From NCBI RefSeq assembly GCF_003435815.1, contig NZ_QTUV01000003.1, positions 65,297-129,296 on the forward strand: a stretch of DNA of 64,000 bases. The letters are read 5' to 3'. This DNA comes from Dorea sp. AM10-31 (GTDB lineage Bacteria > Bacillota > Clostridia > Lachnospirales > Lachnospiraceae). A program made the translations under genes and the position numbers. The notes under the pieces were generated by a model, which saw only the letters and a list, made by a program, of their open reading frames with translations, made no database searches and was not told the DNA's origin. Of the stretch, positions 27,413 through 37,045 are shown one piece after another; the stretch's first letter is position 1, and each line of letters starts with the position of its first letter.

Positions 27413-28510
27413 ATGAGCTTTATTGAATTAAAAAATGTATGTAAACAGTATGCAAATACGAATAAAAAAGCAGTTACGGATTTCAATCTGAAAATTAATG
27501 AAAATGAATTTATTGCATTTGTAGGACCATCCGGATGTGGAAAATCAACGACACTTCGTATGATTGCCGGATTTGAGGAAATTACAAGTGGTGAATTATA
27601 TATTGACGGGAAAAAGATGAATGAGGTTGCGCCAAGAGACAGAGGAATCTCAATGGTATTTCAGAATTATGCATTGTATCCGCACATGACAGTGGAGAAG
27701 AATATAGGATATGGTTTGAAAAATATGAAGGTACCGGCAGAAGAGATCAAGAAGAAAGTAGACTGGGCAATTGATATTCTGGGTCTGGAAGAATACAGAA
27801 AGCGCAAACCGAAAAATCTTTCTGGTGGTCAGAGACAGAGAGTAGCACTTGGACGTGCGATCGTAAAAGATCAGAAAGTATTTCTGATGGATGAACCTCT
27901 TTCAAACCTGGATGCAAAACTGAGAGTCAGTATGCGAAATGAGATCAGCAAACTTCATCGAAATCTGGGAAGTACAACGATTTATGTAACACATGACCAG
28001 GTAGAAGCAATGACAATGGCTGACCGCATTGTCATCATGAAAGACGGAGTAGTACAGCAGGTTGGAGAACCGATGGAGCTTTATGAACATCCGGTAAATA
28101 AGTTTGTAGCCGGATTTATCGGCTCTCCACAGATGAATTTCTTTGAAGTAGAAGTGGAGGATAGACAGATTGTATTCTCTGACGGAAACCGTATGCAGAT
28201 CACAGAAGAAATGGCAAAAAAATTAAGCCCGTATAAAAAGAAAGTTATTCTCGGAATCCGTGGGGAAGATATCAAATTTGATCCACAGAATCTGGATGTA
28301 TTCAAAGACAATAAAATGTGTGCAGTTGTGGATAACATAGAGATTATGGGAAATGAAAACAATCTGTATTTTAATTTTGGAGGCAATACAGCTATTGCAA
28401 GAGTATCCAAATACGAAGTGTGTCATGTCGGAGACAAAGTAGAATTTGTTTTTGTTCCCCACAGAATGCATTTCTTTGATTGTAAGACAGAAGAAGTAAT
28501 TCCAGTATAG
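27413..28510 (+). CDS. Sugar ABC transporter ATP-binding protein, MsmK/UgpC type
   Basis: Cytosolic ATPase of the importer, 365 residues. Walker A is GPSGCGKST (residues 38-46), the signature LSGGQRQRVALGRAI follows, and Walker B is VFLMDEPLSNLD. The C-terminal third is the OB-fold regulatory domain of MalK/MsmK proteins. Many Firmicutes use one shared MsmK for several importers; a dedicated copy inside this operon suggests specific service to the fructoside system. Confidence 0.94.
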   Translation: MSFIELKNVCKQYANTNKKAVTDFNLKINENEFIAFVGPSGCGKSTTLRMIAGFEEITSGELYIDGKKMNEVAPRDRGISMVFQNYALYPHMTVEKNIGYGLKNMKVPAEEIKKKVDWAIDILGLEEYRKRKPKNLSGGQRQRVALGRAIVKDQKVFLMDEPLSNLDAKLRVSMRNEISKLHRNLGSTTIYVTHDQVEAMTMADRIVIMKDGVVQQVGEPMELYEHPVNKFVAGFIGSPQMNFFEVEVEDRQIVFSDGNRMQITEEMAKKLSPYKKKVILGIRGEDIKFDPQNLDVFKDNKMCAVVDNIEIMGNENNLYFNFGGNTAIARVSKYEVCHVGDKVEFVFVPHRMHFFDCKTEEVIPV

Positions 28511-28521
28511 AAGGAGAAAGT

Positions 28522-29976
28522 ATGAATAAATTAAGTAAAGCAAATGAATATGTGGCGAAAAATCACATAGCGAAGGAAGAATTACCGGTATTTCATGTAA
28601 CTCCGCCATGTGGGTGGATGAATGACCCAAACGGATTTTCAGCTTTTCAGGGGAAAGCACATTTGTTCTACCAGTTTCATCCATATAGTGATGCGTGGGG
28701 ACCGATGCATTGGGGACATTGTGAAACGGAAGATTTTATGAAATGGACAGAACTTCCGGTAGCGCTTGCACCGGATCAGAGTTATGATGCGGCAGGATGT
28801 TTTTCCGGCTCGGGAATTGAGACAGACCAGGGACATTTACTCGTCTATACCGGAGTAATTGAAAAAGAAGAAAACGGTGAAAAGATATGCCGTCAGAATC
28901 AGTGCATTGCATTGGGAGATGGAAAAACTTATGTAAAAACAGAAGGAAATCCGGTGGTAACCGGAGAAATGCTGCCGCAAACTTTCAGCAGAGAGCATTT
29001 CAGAGATCCAAAAATCGGCAAACAGGAAGACGGATATTACATGGTAGTCGGAAATAAGACGGAAGACGGAGTTCCACAGGTTGTAATGTTTTCTTCTGAA
29101 GATTTAAAAGAGTGGAAATATGTTTCCGTATTGGCCAGTGATGAAGAAGGAAAATATGGTTCCATGTGGGAGTGTCCAGATTTCTTCTTATTGGATGGAG
29201 AATATGTGCTGATTACTTCACCACAGGATATTTCCGCCGGCCCAGAATTACATAACGGAAATAATTCCGTTTATTACCTTGGAAAATATGAAAAGAAGAC
29301 ACACAAATTTCATTATGAACAGGTGTATTCTCTGGATGATGGACTGGATTTTTATGCACCGCAGACGATGCAAACTCCGGACGGAAGAAGAATCATGATC
29401 GGCTGGATGAAATCCTGGGATTCTGATGTACGCCCTGCAGGACAGAAATGGAATGGCATGATGACTTTGCCGCGAGAACTGCGTATGGAGCAGGGAAGAC
29501 TGATGCAATGTCCGGTACGTGAAATCGAAAAATATTATAAAAATTCAGTTTCTTACGAAAAAGAGAATATTCAGGGAATCCGTAAATTAGAAAATATTTC
29601 AGGACGTGTGCTGGATATGACTGTTGAAATTACAGATGGAGATTATCGTGAATTTACCGTTGATTTTGCACAGGATGCACAGCATAAAGTAAGCTTTAGT
29701 TACTATAAGAATAAGAAAATGTTTGAAATCGACCGTACATATTCCGGCATGGTACGTGATGTATTGTCAAATAGAAAAGTCAGAGTTAAATCTTCAGATG
29801 CAAAAATGAAGATGCGATTTATTCTGGATAAATATTCTGCTGAAATTTTTATTAATGATGGAGCGCAGGTATTTAGTACAACCTTTTATACACCAATGAA
29901 TGCAGATGGAATCCAGTTTGTATGTGATGGCTCTGCGGTGGTTAATATTCATAAACACGATATTGAAGTGAAATAA
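28522..29976 (+). CDS. Glycoside hydrolase family 32, sucrose/fructan hydrolase
   Basis: Cleaves terminal beta-fructosyl residues from sucrose, kestose-type oligosaccharides or sucrose-6-phosphate. The 484-residue protein contains the nucleophile motif WMNDPNG (Asp near residue 33), the transition-state motif FRDP, and the acid/base WECPDFF. It has a five-bladed propeller N-terminal domain and a C-terminal beta-sandwich. No signal peptide is present, so it works in the cytosol on sugars imported by the ABC system. As import is not by PTS, unphosphorylated oligofructosides are the likelier substrate. Confidence 0.94.
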   Translation: MNKLSKANEYVAKNHIAKEELPVFHVTPPCGWMNDPNGFSAFQGKAHLFYQFHPYSDAWGPMHWGHCETEDFMKWTELPVALAPDQSYDAAGCFSGSGIETDQGHLLVYTGVIEKEENGEKICRQNQCIALGDGKTYVKTEGNPVVTGEMLPQTFSREHFRDPKIGKQEDGYYMVVGNKTEDGVPQVVMFSSEDLKEWKYVSVLASDEEGKYGSMWECPDFFLLDGEYVLITSPQDISAGPELHNGNNSVYYLGKYEKKTHKFHYEQVYSLDDGLDFYAPQTMQTPDGRRIMIGWMKSWDSDVRPAGQKWNGMMTLPRELRMEQGRLMQCPVREIEKYYKNSVSYEKENIQGIRKLENISGRVLDMTVEITDGDYREFTVDFAQDAQHKVSFSYYKNKKMFEIDRTYSGMVRDVLSNRKVRVKSSDAKMKMRFILDKYSAEIFINDGAQVFSTTFYTPMNADGIQFVCDGSAVVNIHKHDIEVK

Positions 29977-29989
29977 CTAGGAGAACACC

Positions 29990-30949
29990 ATGAAAAAGTT
30001 TGATGTGACTGCTTTAGGAGAATTGTTAGTAGATTTTACAGAAAATGGAATAAGTGCGCAGGGAAATACACTTCTGGAGGCAAATCCGGGAGGGGCACCC
30101 TGCAATGTATTGGCTATGCTTAAGAATCTCGGGAAAAAGACGGCATTTATTGGAAAAATCGGGAACGATGCATTAGGTAAAATGTTGAAAAAGACAGTAG
30201 AGGATCAGGGAATTTGCATAGACAATCTCGTAGAAGATGAAGAAATACACACAACACTTGCCTTTGTCCATTCAGATAAAGACGGAGACAGAAGTTTTTC
30301 TTTTTACCGTAATCCGGGGGCAGATCTTATGCTGCAGTGGGAGGAAATAAATGTCGATTTTCTGGTAAATACAAAGATTTTTCATTTTGGCACCCTGTCT
30401 ATGACGGAAGAAGAGATAAAAAATGTGACAAAAAAAGCAGTTCAGAAAGCAAAAGAAAACGGTGTGTTGATTTCTTTTGATCCGAATTTCAGGCCACCGT
30501 TATGGAAAGATATGGAAGATGCCAGACAACAGATGTGGTACGGTATTGGGCAGTGTGATATTTTGAAGATATCAGATGATGAGATTCTCTTTCTGACAGG
30601 GACGAAAGACATTGATGAAGGGATTGCCAGAATTAGAGAGAAAAGTCATGCAAAACTAATTTGTGCAACAATGGGTAAAAATGGAAGTAAGGTATATTAC
30701 AAAGGAAAAACTGTCTTTGGAAGACCATTTTTGCGGAAAGATACGATAGAGACAACAGGTGCCGGAGATACTTTTATGGCATGCGTATTAAATACCGTGC
30801 TGGAAAAAGGACTGGAGCAGTTGACACAGGAGTCTCTGACAGAAATGCTGTTATTTGCAAATGCAGCATCTTCCATTATTACTACACGTAAAGGTGCATT
30901 AAAAGTAATGCCACAGAGACAGGAGATTCTGGACTGCCTCATTTCCTAA
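29990..30949 (+). CDS. Fructokinase, PfkB family
   Basis: ATP-dependent sugar kinase of 319 residues that phosphorylates the fructose released by the GH32 enzyme to fructose-6-phosphate. PfkB signatures are visible: NPGGAPCNVLAMLKNLG near the N-terminus and ETTGAGDTFMA with the catalytic aspartate near residue 260. The gene closes the operon, 13 bases after GH32, and is followed by a terminator at 31004-31033. Confidence 0.93.
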   Translation: MKKFDVTALGELLVDFTENGISAQGNTLLEANPGGAPCNVLAMLKNLGKKTAFIGKIGNDALGKMLKKTVEDQGICIDNLVEDEEIHTTLAFVHSDKDGDRSFSFYRNPGADLMLQWEEINVDFLVNTKIFHFGTLSMTEEEIKNVTKKAVQKAKENGVLISFDPNFRPPLWKDMEDARQQMWYGIGQCDILKISDDEILFLTGTKDIDEGIARIREKSHAKLICATMGKNGSKVYYKGKTVFGRPFLRKDTIETTGAGDTFMACVLNTVLEKGLEQLTQESLTEMLLFANAASSIITTRKGALKVMPQRQEILDCLIS

Positions 30950-31003
30950 ATCATAGGAAATACGATTTCATTTCAGATAGAAATATGCTACTCTTACAAC
31001 AAT

Positions 31004-31033
31004 CGGAGGCTGCATCAGTCAGCCTCCGTTTAT
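31004..31033 (+). terminator. Terminator of the fructoside operon
   Basis: CGGAGGCTG (31004-31012) pairs with CAGCCTCCG (31020-31028) around a 7-base loop, followed by TTTATC. Confidence 0.8.
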
Positions 31034-31096
31034 CAAAAGCTTTTATTCAAAGCACGCTTTCAATATGAAAACTTTGTTTTACCAACTTTACACTAT

Positions 31097-31125
31097 TGCA
31101 AAAAAACACTACAATGTTATATAGA
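31097..31125 (+). promoter_or_regulatory. Candidate promoter of nrdG
   Basis: TTGCAA (31097-31102), 17 bases, TATAGA (31120-31125), 20 bases before the ATG. Two ACACTA half-sites (31090 and 31106) overlap it and recall half NrdR boxes, but no full palindrome is present. Confidence 0.5.
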
Positions 31126-31144
31126 AATAATGTGAGGTATAACT

Positions 31145-31636
31145 ATGAACTATGGAACGATAAAAGAATATGATATTGCAGACGGACCGGGTGTGCGTGT
31201 CAGCCTGTTCGTGTCCGGTTGCCGGCATCACTGCAAGGGATGCTTTAATGAAGAAACCTGGAATTTTAATTATGGAGAGCCTTTTACCGATGAAGTAAAA
31301 GACCGGATTTTAAAACTTCTGGAGCCGGTATATATTCAGGGATTTTCCCTGCTGGGTGGAGAGCCTTTTGAGCCGGAGAATCAAGTTGTGCTTGTGAATC
31401 TTCTAAGAGAGATCAAGGAGACGTATCCGAAGAAAGATATCTGGTGCTACAGCGGCTATCTCTTTGATGTGGATCTTGCAGAGGGAGGCAGAGTGTATAC
31501 AGAGGTGACAGATGAGATGCTGTCTTATATCGATGTGCTTGTAGATGGTGAATTTGTAGAAGAATTAAAAGATATTACGCTGAAATTTCGCGGCAGTAGC
31601 AACCAGAGGATTCTGGAACTTGCAAAACTGCGGTAA
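31145..31636 (+). CDS. nrdG: Anaerobic ribonucleoside-triphosphate reductase activating protein
   Basis: Radical SAM enzyme that installs the glycyl radical on NrdD. The 163-residue protein has the iron-sulfur motif CRHHCKGCF (Cys-x3-Cys-x2-Cys, near residues 26-33), the LLGGEPF motif that binds SAM, and a length normal for NrdG. It is about 10 kb from nrdD, with the fructoside locus between them, which is unusual because the two are generally adjacent. The following purine nucleoside phosphorylase gene begins 26 bases after it and is probably co-transcribed. Confidence 0.95.
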   Translation: MNYGTIKEYDIADGPGVRVSLFVSGCRHHCKGCFNEETWNFNYGEPFTDEVKDRILKLLEPVYIQGFSLLGGEPFEPENQVVLVNLLREIKETYPKKDIWCYSGYLFDVDLAEGGRVYTEVTDEMLSYIDVLVDGEFVEELKDITLKFRGSSNQRILELAKLR

Positions 31637-31662
31637 ATGTAAATAAGGAAGGGGACTTAATT

Positions 31663-32535
31663 ATGAATTCAGCTTATGAGAAATTGACAGATTGTTATGA
31701 ATCAGTAAAGGGGGAACTTCCGTTCAAACCAAAAGTAGCGCTGGTACTTGGTTCAGGACTCGGTGACTATGTGAAGAAGATGAAGGTGGAGAAAATTATT
31801 TCTTACCATGATATTGATGGTTTCCCGGTATCTACAGTTCAGGGACACAAAGGTCAGTTTGTATTTGGATATGTAGGGAACGTACCGATCGTAGCGATGC
31901 AGGGACGGGTTCACTACTATGAAGGCTATTCTATGACAGATGTAGTACTCCCAATCCGCCTGATGCGTCTGATGGGGGCAGAAGTGCTGTTTCTTACGAA
32001 TGCTTCCGGCGGTGTAAACTACGATTATGAGCCGGGAGATTTTATGCTGATCCAGGATCAAATCGCAAGTTTTGTTCCGTCACCATTAATTGGAACGAAT
32101 ATAGATGAACTGGGAGCGAGATTTCCGGATATGTCAGAAATCTATGATGAAGATCTATGCAAATTGATTCGCTATACAGCAAGTGATCTTCAGCTTACTC
32201 TGCGCGAAGGTACTTATCTGCAGCTTACCGGACCACAGTATGAATCACCGGCTGAGATCCGGATGTACCGGCTGTTAGGTGCAGATGCAATCGGAATGAG
32301 TACGGCATGTGAAGCGATTGCAGCAAACCATATGGGTATGAAGATCTGCGGAATTTCCTGTATCTCTAATATGGCATGTGGCATGATAGATGAACCGCTC
32401 AGTCATACGGAAGTTCAGGAGACAGCAAACCGTGTGGCACCATTATTCAGAAGTCTTGTATCCGAATCGATTATCCGGATTTCAGATTTTCTGGAGCAGA
32501 AGGAGGCAGAAGCTCAGGAAAAAGAAGAAAAGTAA
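31663..32535 (+). CDS. punA: Purine nucleoside phosphorylase
   Basis: Cleaves purine nucleosides with phosphate to free base plus (deoxy)ribose-1-phosphate in salvage. The 290-residue product is of the trimeric PNP/MTAP type: GSGLGDYV phosphate loop, QGRVHYYEGY, the TNASGGVNYDYEPGD block, and the base-specificity segment MSTACEAIAANHMG with the conserved ISCISNMA. Adjacent to a nucleoside-type deaminase, which suggests sequential use on adenosine-type compounds. Confidence 0.94.
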   Translation: MNSAYEKLTDCYESVKGELPFKPKVALVLGSGLGDYVKKMKVEKIISYHDIDGFPVSTVQGHKGQFVFGYVGNVPIVAMQGRVHYYEGYSMTDVVLPIRLMRLMGAEVLFLTNASGGVNYDYEPGDFMLIQDQIASFVPSPLIGTNIDELGARFPDMSEIYDEDLCKLIRYTASDLQLTLREGTYLQLTGPQYESPAEIRMYRLLGADAIGMSTACEAIAANHMGMKICGISCISNMACGMIDEPLSHTEVQETANRVAPLFRSLVSESIIRISDFLEQKEAEAQEKEEK

Positions 32536-32553
32536 GAAAATACAGGAGAATCT

Positions 32554-33885
32554 ATGAAAATAAGAATATATAATGCCAGGATTTTACCAATGACAGAAGA
32601 AAAGGCAGGACATTTTCAGATTGTGGAAGGGGAAATCCAGATTATAGAAGATAAGATTGCTTATGTCGGATCTTCGGAAATTGTACCATCCGGCTGTGGC
32701 AGTACAGGAAAAGAACAGTCTGCATCAGGTGCTGATGATAAATGGGATCGAGAGATTGATGCCCAAGGCAATCTGATTCTTCCGGGATTTAAGAATGCAC
32801 ATACACATTCGGGTATGACATTCTTGCGTTCGTATGCGGATGATCTGCCGCTTCTGGACTGGCTGAACAAACAGGTATTCCCAATGGAGGCGAAGCTTAC
32901 ACCGGAAGATATATATTTGTTTTCAAAACTGGCAGTTTTAGAATATCTGACAAGTGGGATTACGGCGAATTTTGATATGTATCTGACACCGGATACGATG
33001 GCACAGGCATCAAAGGATCTTGGATTCCGCACGGTTATCTGTGGTGCAGTAAATGATTTCGTACAGTCCGTGTCCGAGATGGAAAAATGGTACAAAACAT
33101 ACAATCAGTTTGATTCGCTGATCTCGTATCAGCTTGGATTCCATGCAGAATATACGACATCAAAGCCGGTTTTGGAGGACATAGCAGCGCTTGCAAAGGA
33201 TTTAAAAGCACCTGTTTATATGCATAATTCGGAAAGTTGTTCCGAAACGAAACAATGTATTGACAGAACTGGAATGACACCGACAGCGTATCTGGACAGT
33301 CTTGGAATGTTCGCACATGGCGGCGGTGGCTTTCACTGTATCCACATGACAGAAGAAGATCTGGAGATTTTTAAAGAACGCGGATTATACGTTGTGACAA
33401 ATCCAGCATCTAATATGAAGCTGGCAAGCGGGATACCTCCACTTACAAAGATGCTTCAAATGGGAATCCCGGTTGCGATCGGAACGGACGGACCGGCAAG
33501 CAACAATTGTCTGGACATGTTCCGGGAGATGTTTCTTGTGACAGGGCTTGCAAAGCTTAAAGAGAAAGATGCGGCAGTTGTTGATGCAAAGGAAGTGTTA
33601 TATATGGCAGCCGTGCAGGGCGCACGGGCGATAGGGCTTGCGGACTGTGACAGCCTGGCACCGGGCAAACAGGCAGATCTTATTATGATCGACCTGCATC
33701 AGCCGAATATGCAGCCACTCAATAATCTTACAAAGAATATTGTATACAGCGGAAGTAAGCAGAATGTAGTGATGACGATGATCGCCGGAAAGATTCTTTA
33801 TGAAAAAGGAGAATTTTATGTTCCGGAAGATGTGGAACGGCTGTATGCGGATGTGAACTGCCGGGTAGAAGAGTTGAAGAGATAA
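32554..33885 (+). CDS. Amidohydrolase, 5-methylthioadenosine/S-adenosylhomocysteine/adenosine deaminase type
   Basis: TIM-barrel metal-dependent deaminase of 443 residues. Ligands are seen in NAHTHSGM (HxH), YMHNSESCSE (His with nearby glutamate), and GTDGPASNNCLDM (the catalytic Asp). The family removes the 6-amino group of MTA, SAH or adenosine to give the inosine analogue. Eighteen bases separate it from punA, whose enzyme could then cleave the deaminated nucleoside. Other guanine- or chlorohydrolase-like substrates are possible, but the NAHTH...LPLLDWL pattern favours MTA/SAH deaminase. Confidence 0.88.
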   Translation: MKIRIYNARILPMTEEKAGHFQIVEGEIQIIEDKIAYVGSSEIVPSGCGSTGKEQSASGADDKWDREIDAQGNLILPGFKNAHTHSGMTFLRSYADDLPLLDWLNKQVFPMEAKLTPEDIYLFSKLAVLEYLTSGITANFDMYLTPDTMAQASKDLGFRTVICGAVNDFVQSVSEMEKWYKTYNQFDSLISYQLGFHAEYTTSKPVLEDIAALAKDLKAPVYMHNSESCSETKQCIDRTGMTPTAYLDSLGMFAHGGGGFHCIHMTEEDLEIFKERGLYVVTNPASNMKLASGIPPLTKMLQMGIPVAIGTDGPASNNCLDMFREMFLVTGLAKLKEKDAAVVDAKEVLYMAAVQGARAIGLADCDSLAPGKQADLIMIDLHQPNMQPLNNLTKNIVYSGSKQNVVMTMIAGKILYEKGEFYVPEDVERLYADVNCRVEELKR

Positions 33886-33942
33886 CAATATAAGACAGAA
33901 TGAAAACCATAATTTGAACATAGAAAAGAACTGGAGAATTAC

Positions 33943-34662
33943 ATGCAAAATATATTATTTGATCTGGATGGAACTTTATTACCGATGAATCAGGAGAAGT
34001 TTGTTACTTTTTATCTGCCGCTTCTTGCAGAAAAGATGAAGAAATATGACATAAGTACAAATGACCTGATCTCTGCAGTGTGGAAAGGGTTCTATGCAAT
34101 GGTGGCAAATGACGGACACCAGACAAATGAAGATGCATTCTGGGAAGCATTTGATGCAGTAACCGGATGGGAGAGAACAGTAGTAGAGCCGGATGTAACC
34201 GATTTTTACCAGAATGAATTTAATCAGGCAGTTGTTTCGACAGATCCAACCGGAATGGCAGCAGAGATCATCCATACATTAAAAGAACAGGGGAAAAAGA
34301 TCTATCTGGCAACGAATCCGGTATTTCCGGAATGTGCGACTATGAACCGTATCAAATGGGCAGGGCTGGATGCGTCGGATTTTGAAGCTGTCACAACTTA
34401 TGAGAACAGTCATTACTGCAAGCCGAATGTGAAGTATTTTGAAGAAGTATTAAGGGATAATCATTTAAATCCGAAAGAATGTCTGATGATTGGTAATGAT
34501 GTAAAAGAAGATCTGGCAGCAGGACAATTGGGGATAAAGACATGGCTTGTAACAGATTGTCTGGAACATGGAGAGGGACTGGATCTTACGAAAGATGTCA
34601 AAGCGAATTATCAGAGCACTTTGGAAGAACTTCTGGAGACGTGTCGCAGAGGTGAGCTTTAG
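33943..34662 (+). CDS. HAD family hydrolase
   Basis: The 239-residue protein has HAD motif I FDLDGTLLP (Asp nucleophile at residue 6), a helical cap, motif II in the KIYLATNP segment, and motifs III/IV in CKPNVKYFEE and MIGNDVKEDL. It probably dephosphorylates a small metabolite; the substrate is unknown. It follows the deaminase gene by 57 bases in the same direction, so a role in nucleotide or sugar-phosphate salvage is possible but only inferred. Confidence 0.88.
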   Translation: MQNILFDLDGTLLPMNQEKFVTFYLPLLAEKMKKYDISTNDLISAVWKGFYAMVANDGHQTNEDAFWEAFDAVTGWERTVVEPDVTDFYQNEFNQAVVSTDPTGMAAEIIHTLKEQGKKIYLATNPVFPECATMNRIKWAGLDASDFEAVTTYENSHYCKPNVKYFEEVLRDNHLNPKECLMIGNDVKEDLAAGQLGIKTWLVTDCLEHGEGLDLTKDVKANYQSTLEELLETCRRGEL

Positions 34663-34697
34663 AACCATTCAGCCTTTCAGTTGAAAGGAGATAAAAG

Positions 34698-36038
34698 ATG
34701 AAGCACGGAAAAAAACACGGACAGAGAAGCTTCAACAGAGGCTTCTGGCAGACGGGCTGTACAGAGATATTTGAATGTATTTCTTATTATATGGGCAAAT
34801 CTCTGATCCTGATTTTTACAACTGCATCTGTAGCGCAGGGTGGACTGGGACTGACTGCGGCGCAGGGGGCGGCATTACAATCATTGTTTATTGCTTTTGC
34901 ATTTTTCGGGCCTCTGGTCGGCGGAGCGATAACAGACCGCTGGCTGGGTGCGAGATATGCGACACCAATTGGTATGGTGCTGGTCGGAATCGGATACTGG
35001 TGCGGCTCCATGGCAAAATCTGTGACGCTTGTATATGTCATGATCTTTTTCGTGTGTGCCGGGCGGAGCCTGTTTCAAGTCAGTGCGATGCTGGGGCGGA
35101 TCGTGGTTGACAAAGACCGGATGGATGCGGCATATTCAATCCGCTATACATTAATGAATGTAGGCGGCTTTCTGGGAACATTTTCTCTTGGAATCTTATA
35201 TAAAGATGTATTTGCAGTGAACGGCGTCTTTGGGTTTTCAGCATGTTTCCGTGTGGCAGCATGTGCCATGTTCCTTGGAACGATCTGGTTTATCAGTGGA
35301 TGGAGAAAGATCGGTGAGGTTGGGAAACGACCGTTCAAGACAGAGAAAACAGCAGAAGAAAAGAACTGGGAAAAGGAAAAACTTCCGGTTACGGCAATCG
35401 AAAAGAAACGGATTGGCGCAATCTTTCTTGTGTCCGGATTTTCTGTTATTTTCTGGATGCTGTGGGATCTTGCATATCTGCCGGCATACTATTACTGGAC
35501 AAAATATATGGACTGGACGATAGCAGGATATGAGATACCGGTGAGCTGGTTTGATTCCAGTAATTCGCTGTTCTGTGTCATATTAGGACCTGTAATGGCA
35601 GGAGTATGGCTCAGGCTTTCCAGAAGGCCGGAAGGGGATATGAGCCTGTTCCGGAAGACAGGGATCGCATTGTTTCTTCTTGGGCTGGCATATCTGTATT
35701 ATGCAGTTCTCGATATTGTCCGGGGAAATGGAAAACCATCTGCTGTATGGCTGATATTTTTCACATTTACGCTGACACTGGGGGAAATGTTTTTTGCGCC
35801 GCTCGGACATGCATTTATCAGTAAATATGCACCGAGCAGGTATCTGTCAACAATGATGGCGGTGTGGGGACTGGCAATTTTCCTTGCATCATTATGCTAT
35901 GGAAAAGTTTACGGACGTTTGTTTGAAAGCGGACTGCCTTTCACAAAGGTCTGCGTGGGGATTACCGTGACGGCAGTGGCAGCGGGGTTAATACTTTTTA
36001 TGTTGGACAAACGGCTGTCCGGTCTGGTTAAAGAATAA
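34698..36038 (+). CDS. POT-like MFS transporter
   Basis: Membrane protein of 446 residues with about 12 helices. Several blocks resemble proton-dependent oligopeptide transporters: FWQTGCTEIFECISYYMGKSL near the N-terminus (the ExFE/RFSYYG region), FDSSNSLFCVILGPV at helix 7-8, and GEMFFAPLGHAFISKYAP at helix 10. The N-terminal glutamate-based proton motif is only partly kept (EIFE), so substrate could be peptides or another solute. Preceded by GAAAGGAG and followed by a LysR-type regulator gene 43 bases later. Confidence 0.82.
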   Translation: MKHGKKHGQRSFNRGFWQTGCTEIFECISYYMGKSLILIFTTASVAQGGLGLTAAQGAALQSLFIAFAFFGPLVGGAITDRWLGARYATPIGMVLVGIGYWCGSMAKSVTLVYVMIFFVCAGRSLFQVSAMLGRIVVDKDRMDAAYSIRYTLMNVGGFLGTFSLGILYKDVFAVNGVFGFSACFRVAACAMFLGTIWFISGWRKIGEVGKRPFKTEKTAEEKNWEKEKLPVTAIEKKRIGAIFLVSGFSVIFWMLWDLAYLPAYYYWTKYMDWTIAGYEIPVSWFDSSNSLFCVILGPVMAGVWLRLSRRPEGDMSLFRKTGIALFLLGLAYLYYAVLDIVRGNGKPSAVWLIFFTFTLTLGEMFFAPLGHAFISKYAPSRYLSTMMAVWGLAIFLASLCYGKVYGRLFESGLPFTKVCVGITVTAVAAGLILFMLDKRLSGLVKE

Positions 36039-36081
36039 ATATTATAATAATCTGAAATTTGATATAAGAGAGGAACAAAAA

Positions 36082-36945
36082 ATGAGCAGTATATGGAAAT
36101 ATAAATATTTCATAGATGTAGTAGAAAATAAAAGCTTTACAAAAGCGGGAACGATTAATTATGTATCGCAGACAGCGATTAGTCAGAATATTTCATCACT
36201 GGAGAAGAGCATCGGGGGAAAGCTTTTAAACCGTGGAAACGGAGAAATCATACTGACCGAGATTGGGGAAGTTGTGTACAAGCGCGCAAAAGAGATTCTG
36301 TCTCTGGAACAGCAGATGCTCCGGGAAGTGGAGCATATTAAAAATAAAGGAATGCTTCTGGTTGGAATGGACAGTGCAATCAATAAGCGTATGTGGATGA
36401 TGGTAGAGAATGTCTATGAGACTTATTTTCCAAATCTTCCGATTGTTTTTACGAAAGTAGATTGCGCGATGGGAGCCTTGATGCTGGAGAGCAGGGATCT
36501 GGATGTATTTGTTGGATATCCGACAGAAGTGCTCAGGCGGATTCCGGCAATCGAGAAAAAAGAATTGTGCCGTCAGTCGGTAGGTATATACGTTGGGAAG
36601 CAGACGACCATTCCTTATGGCGAGATTTCTCTGAATGAATTAAAAAATCATCTTTGCTATTGCGCAAACCAGTACGGCGTCAGCTTACAGGAAGAAGCAG
36701 AAGAATATCTGAAGGGATCCTGTCCGATCATAGAGACTGGTAATGTGGAGACGATGAAACTGAAAGTCGAATTTAATGATGGCTTTGCTTTTGTAGACAG
36801 AGATTATTTTTATCGGAATGACGGTGAGATCAGGGATTTAAAAGATTATGAAAAAGAATGTGTGTTAAAGATGTATTATAAAGCGGACTGTAATAAAAAG
36901 ACAGCATTTGAATTTATGAAAAAATTGAGAGAAGAATTAAAATAA
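36082..36945 (+). CDS. LysR family transcriptional regulator
   Basis: The 287-residue protein has the LysR winged helix-turn-helix at the N-terminus (KYFIDVVENKSFTKAGTINY then VSQTAISQNISSLEKSIG, residues about 7-48) and a substrate-binding-like C-terminal region. It is in the same direction as the POT-like transporter and may share its transcript, an arrangement less common than the usual divergent LysR pair. Its target is unknown. Confidence 0.9.
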   Translation: MSSIWKYKYFIDVVENKSFTKAGTINYVSQTAISQNISSLEKSIGGKLLNRGNGEIILTEIGEVVYKRAKEILSLEQQMLREVEHIKNKGMLLVGMDSAINKRMWMMVENVYETYFPNLPIVFTKVDCAMGALMLESRDLDVFVGYPTEVLRRIPAIEKKELCRQSVGIYVGKQTTIPYGEISLNELKNHLCYCANQYGVSLQEEAEEYLKGSCPIIETGNVETMKLKVEFNDGFAFVDRDYFYRNDGEIRDLKDYEKECVLKMYYKADCNKKTAFEFMKKLREELK

Positions 36946-37045
36946 CCTTACCTTATTATGAGATAAGTTTTTGACGTTGGTATTTGTCCTCCCGAAACAG
37001 TAGAATAGTCTTATAAGATTGATACTTCAAGGAGGACAAACGAAC

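Noticed and set aside
31090..31120. NrdR boxes upstream of nrdG
   Set aside because: Only ACACTA half-sites 16 bases apart are present; no full palindrome with the expected spacing.
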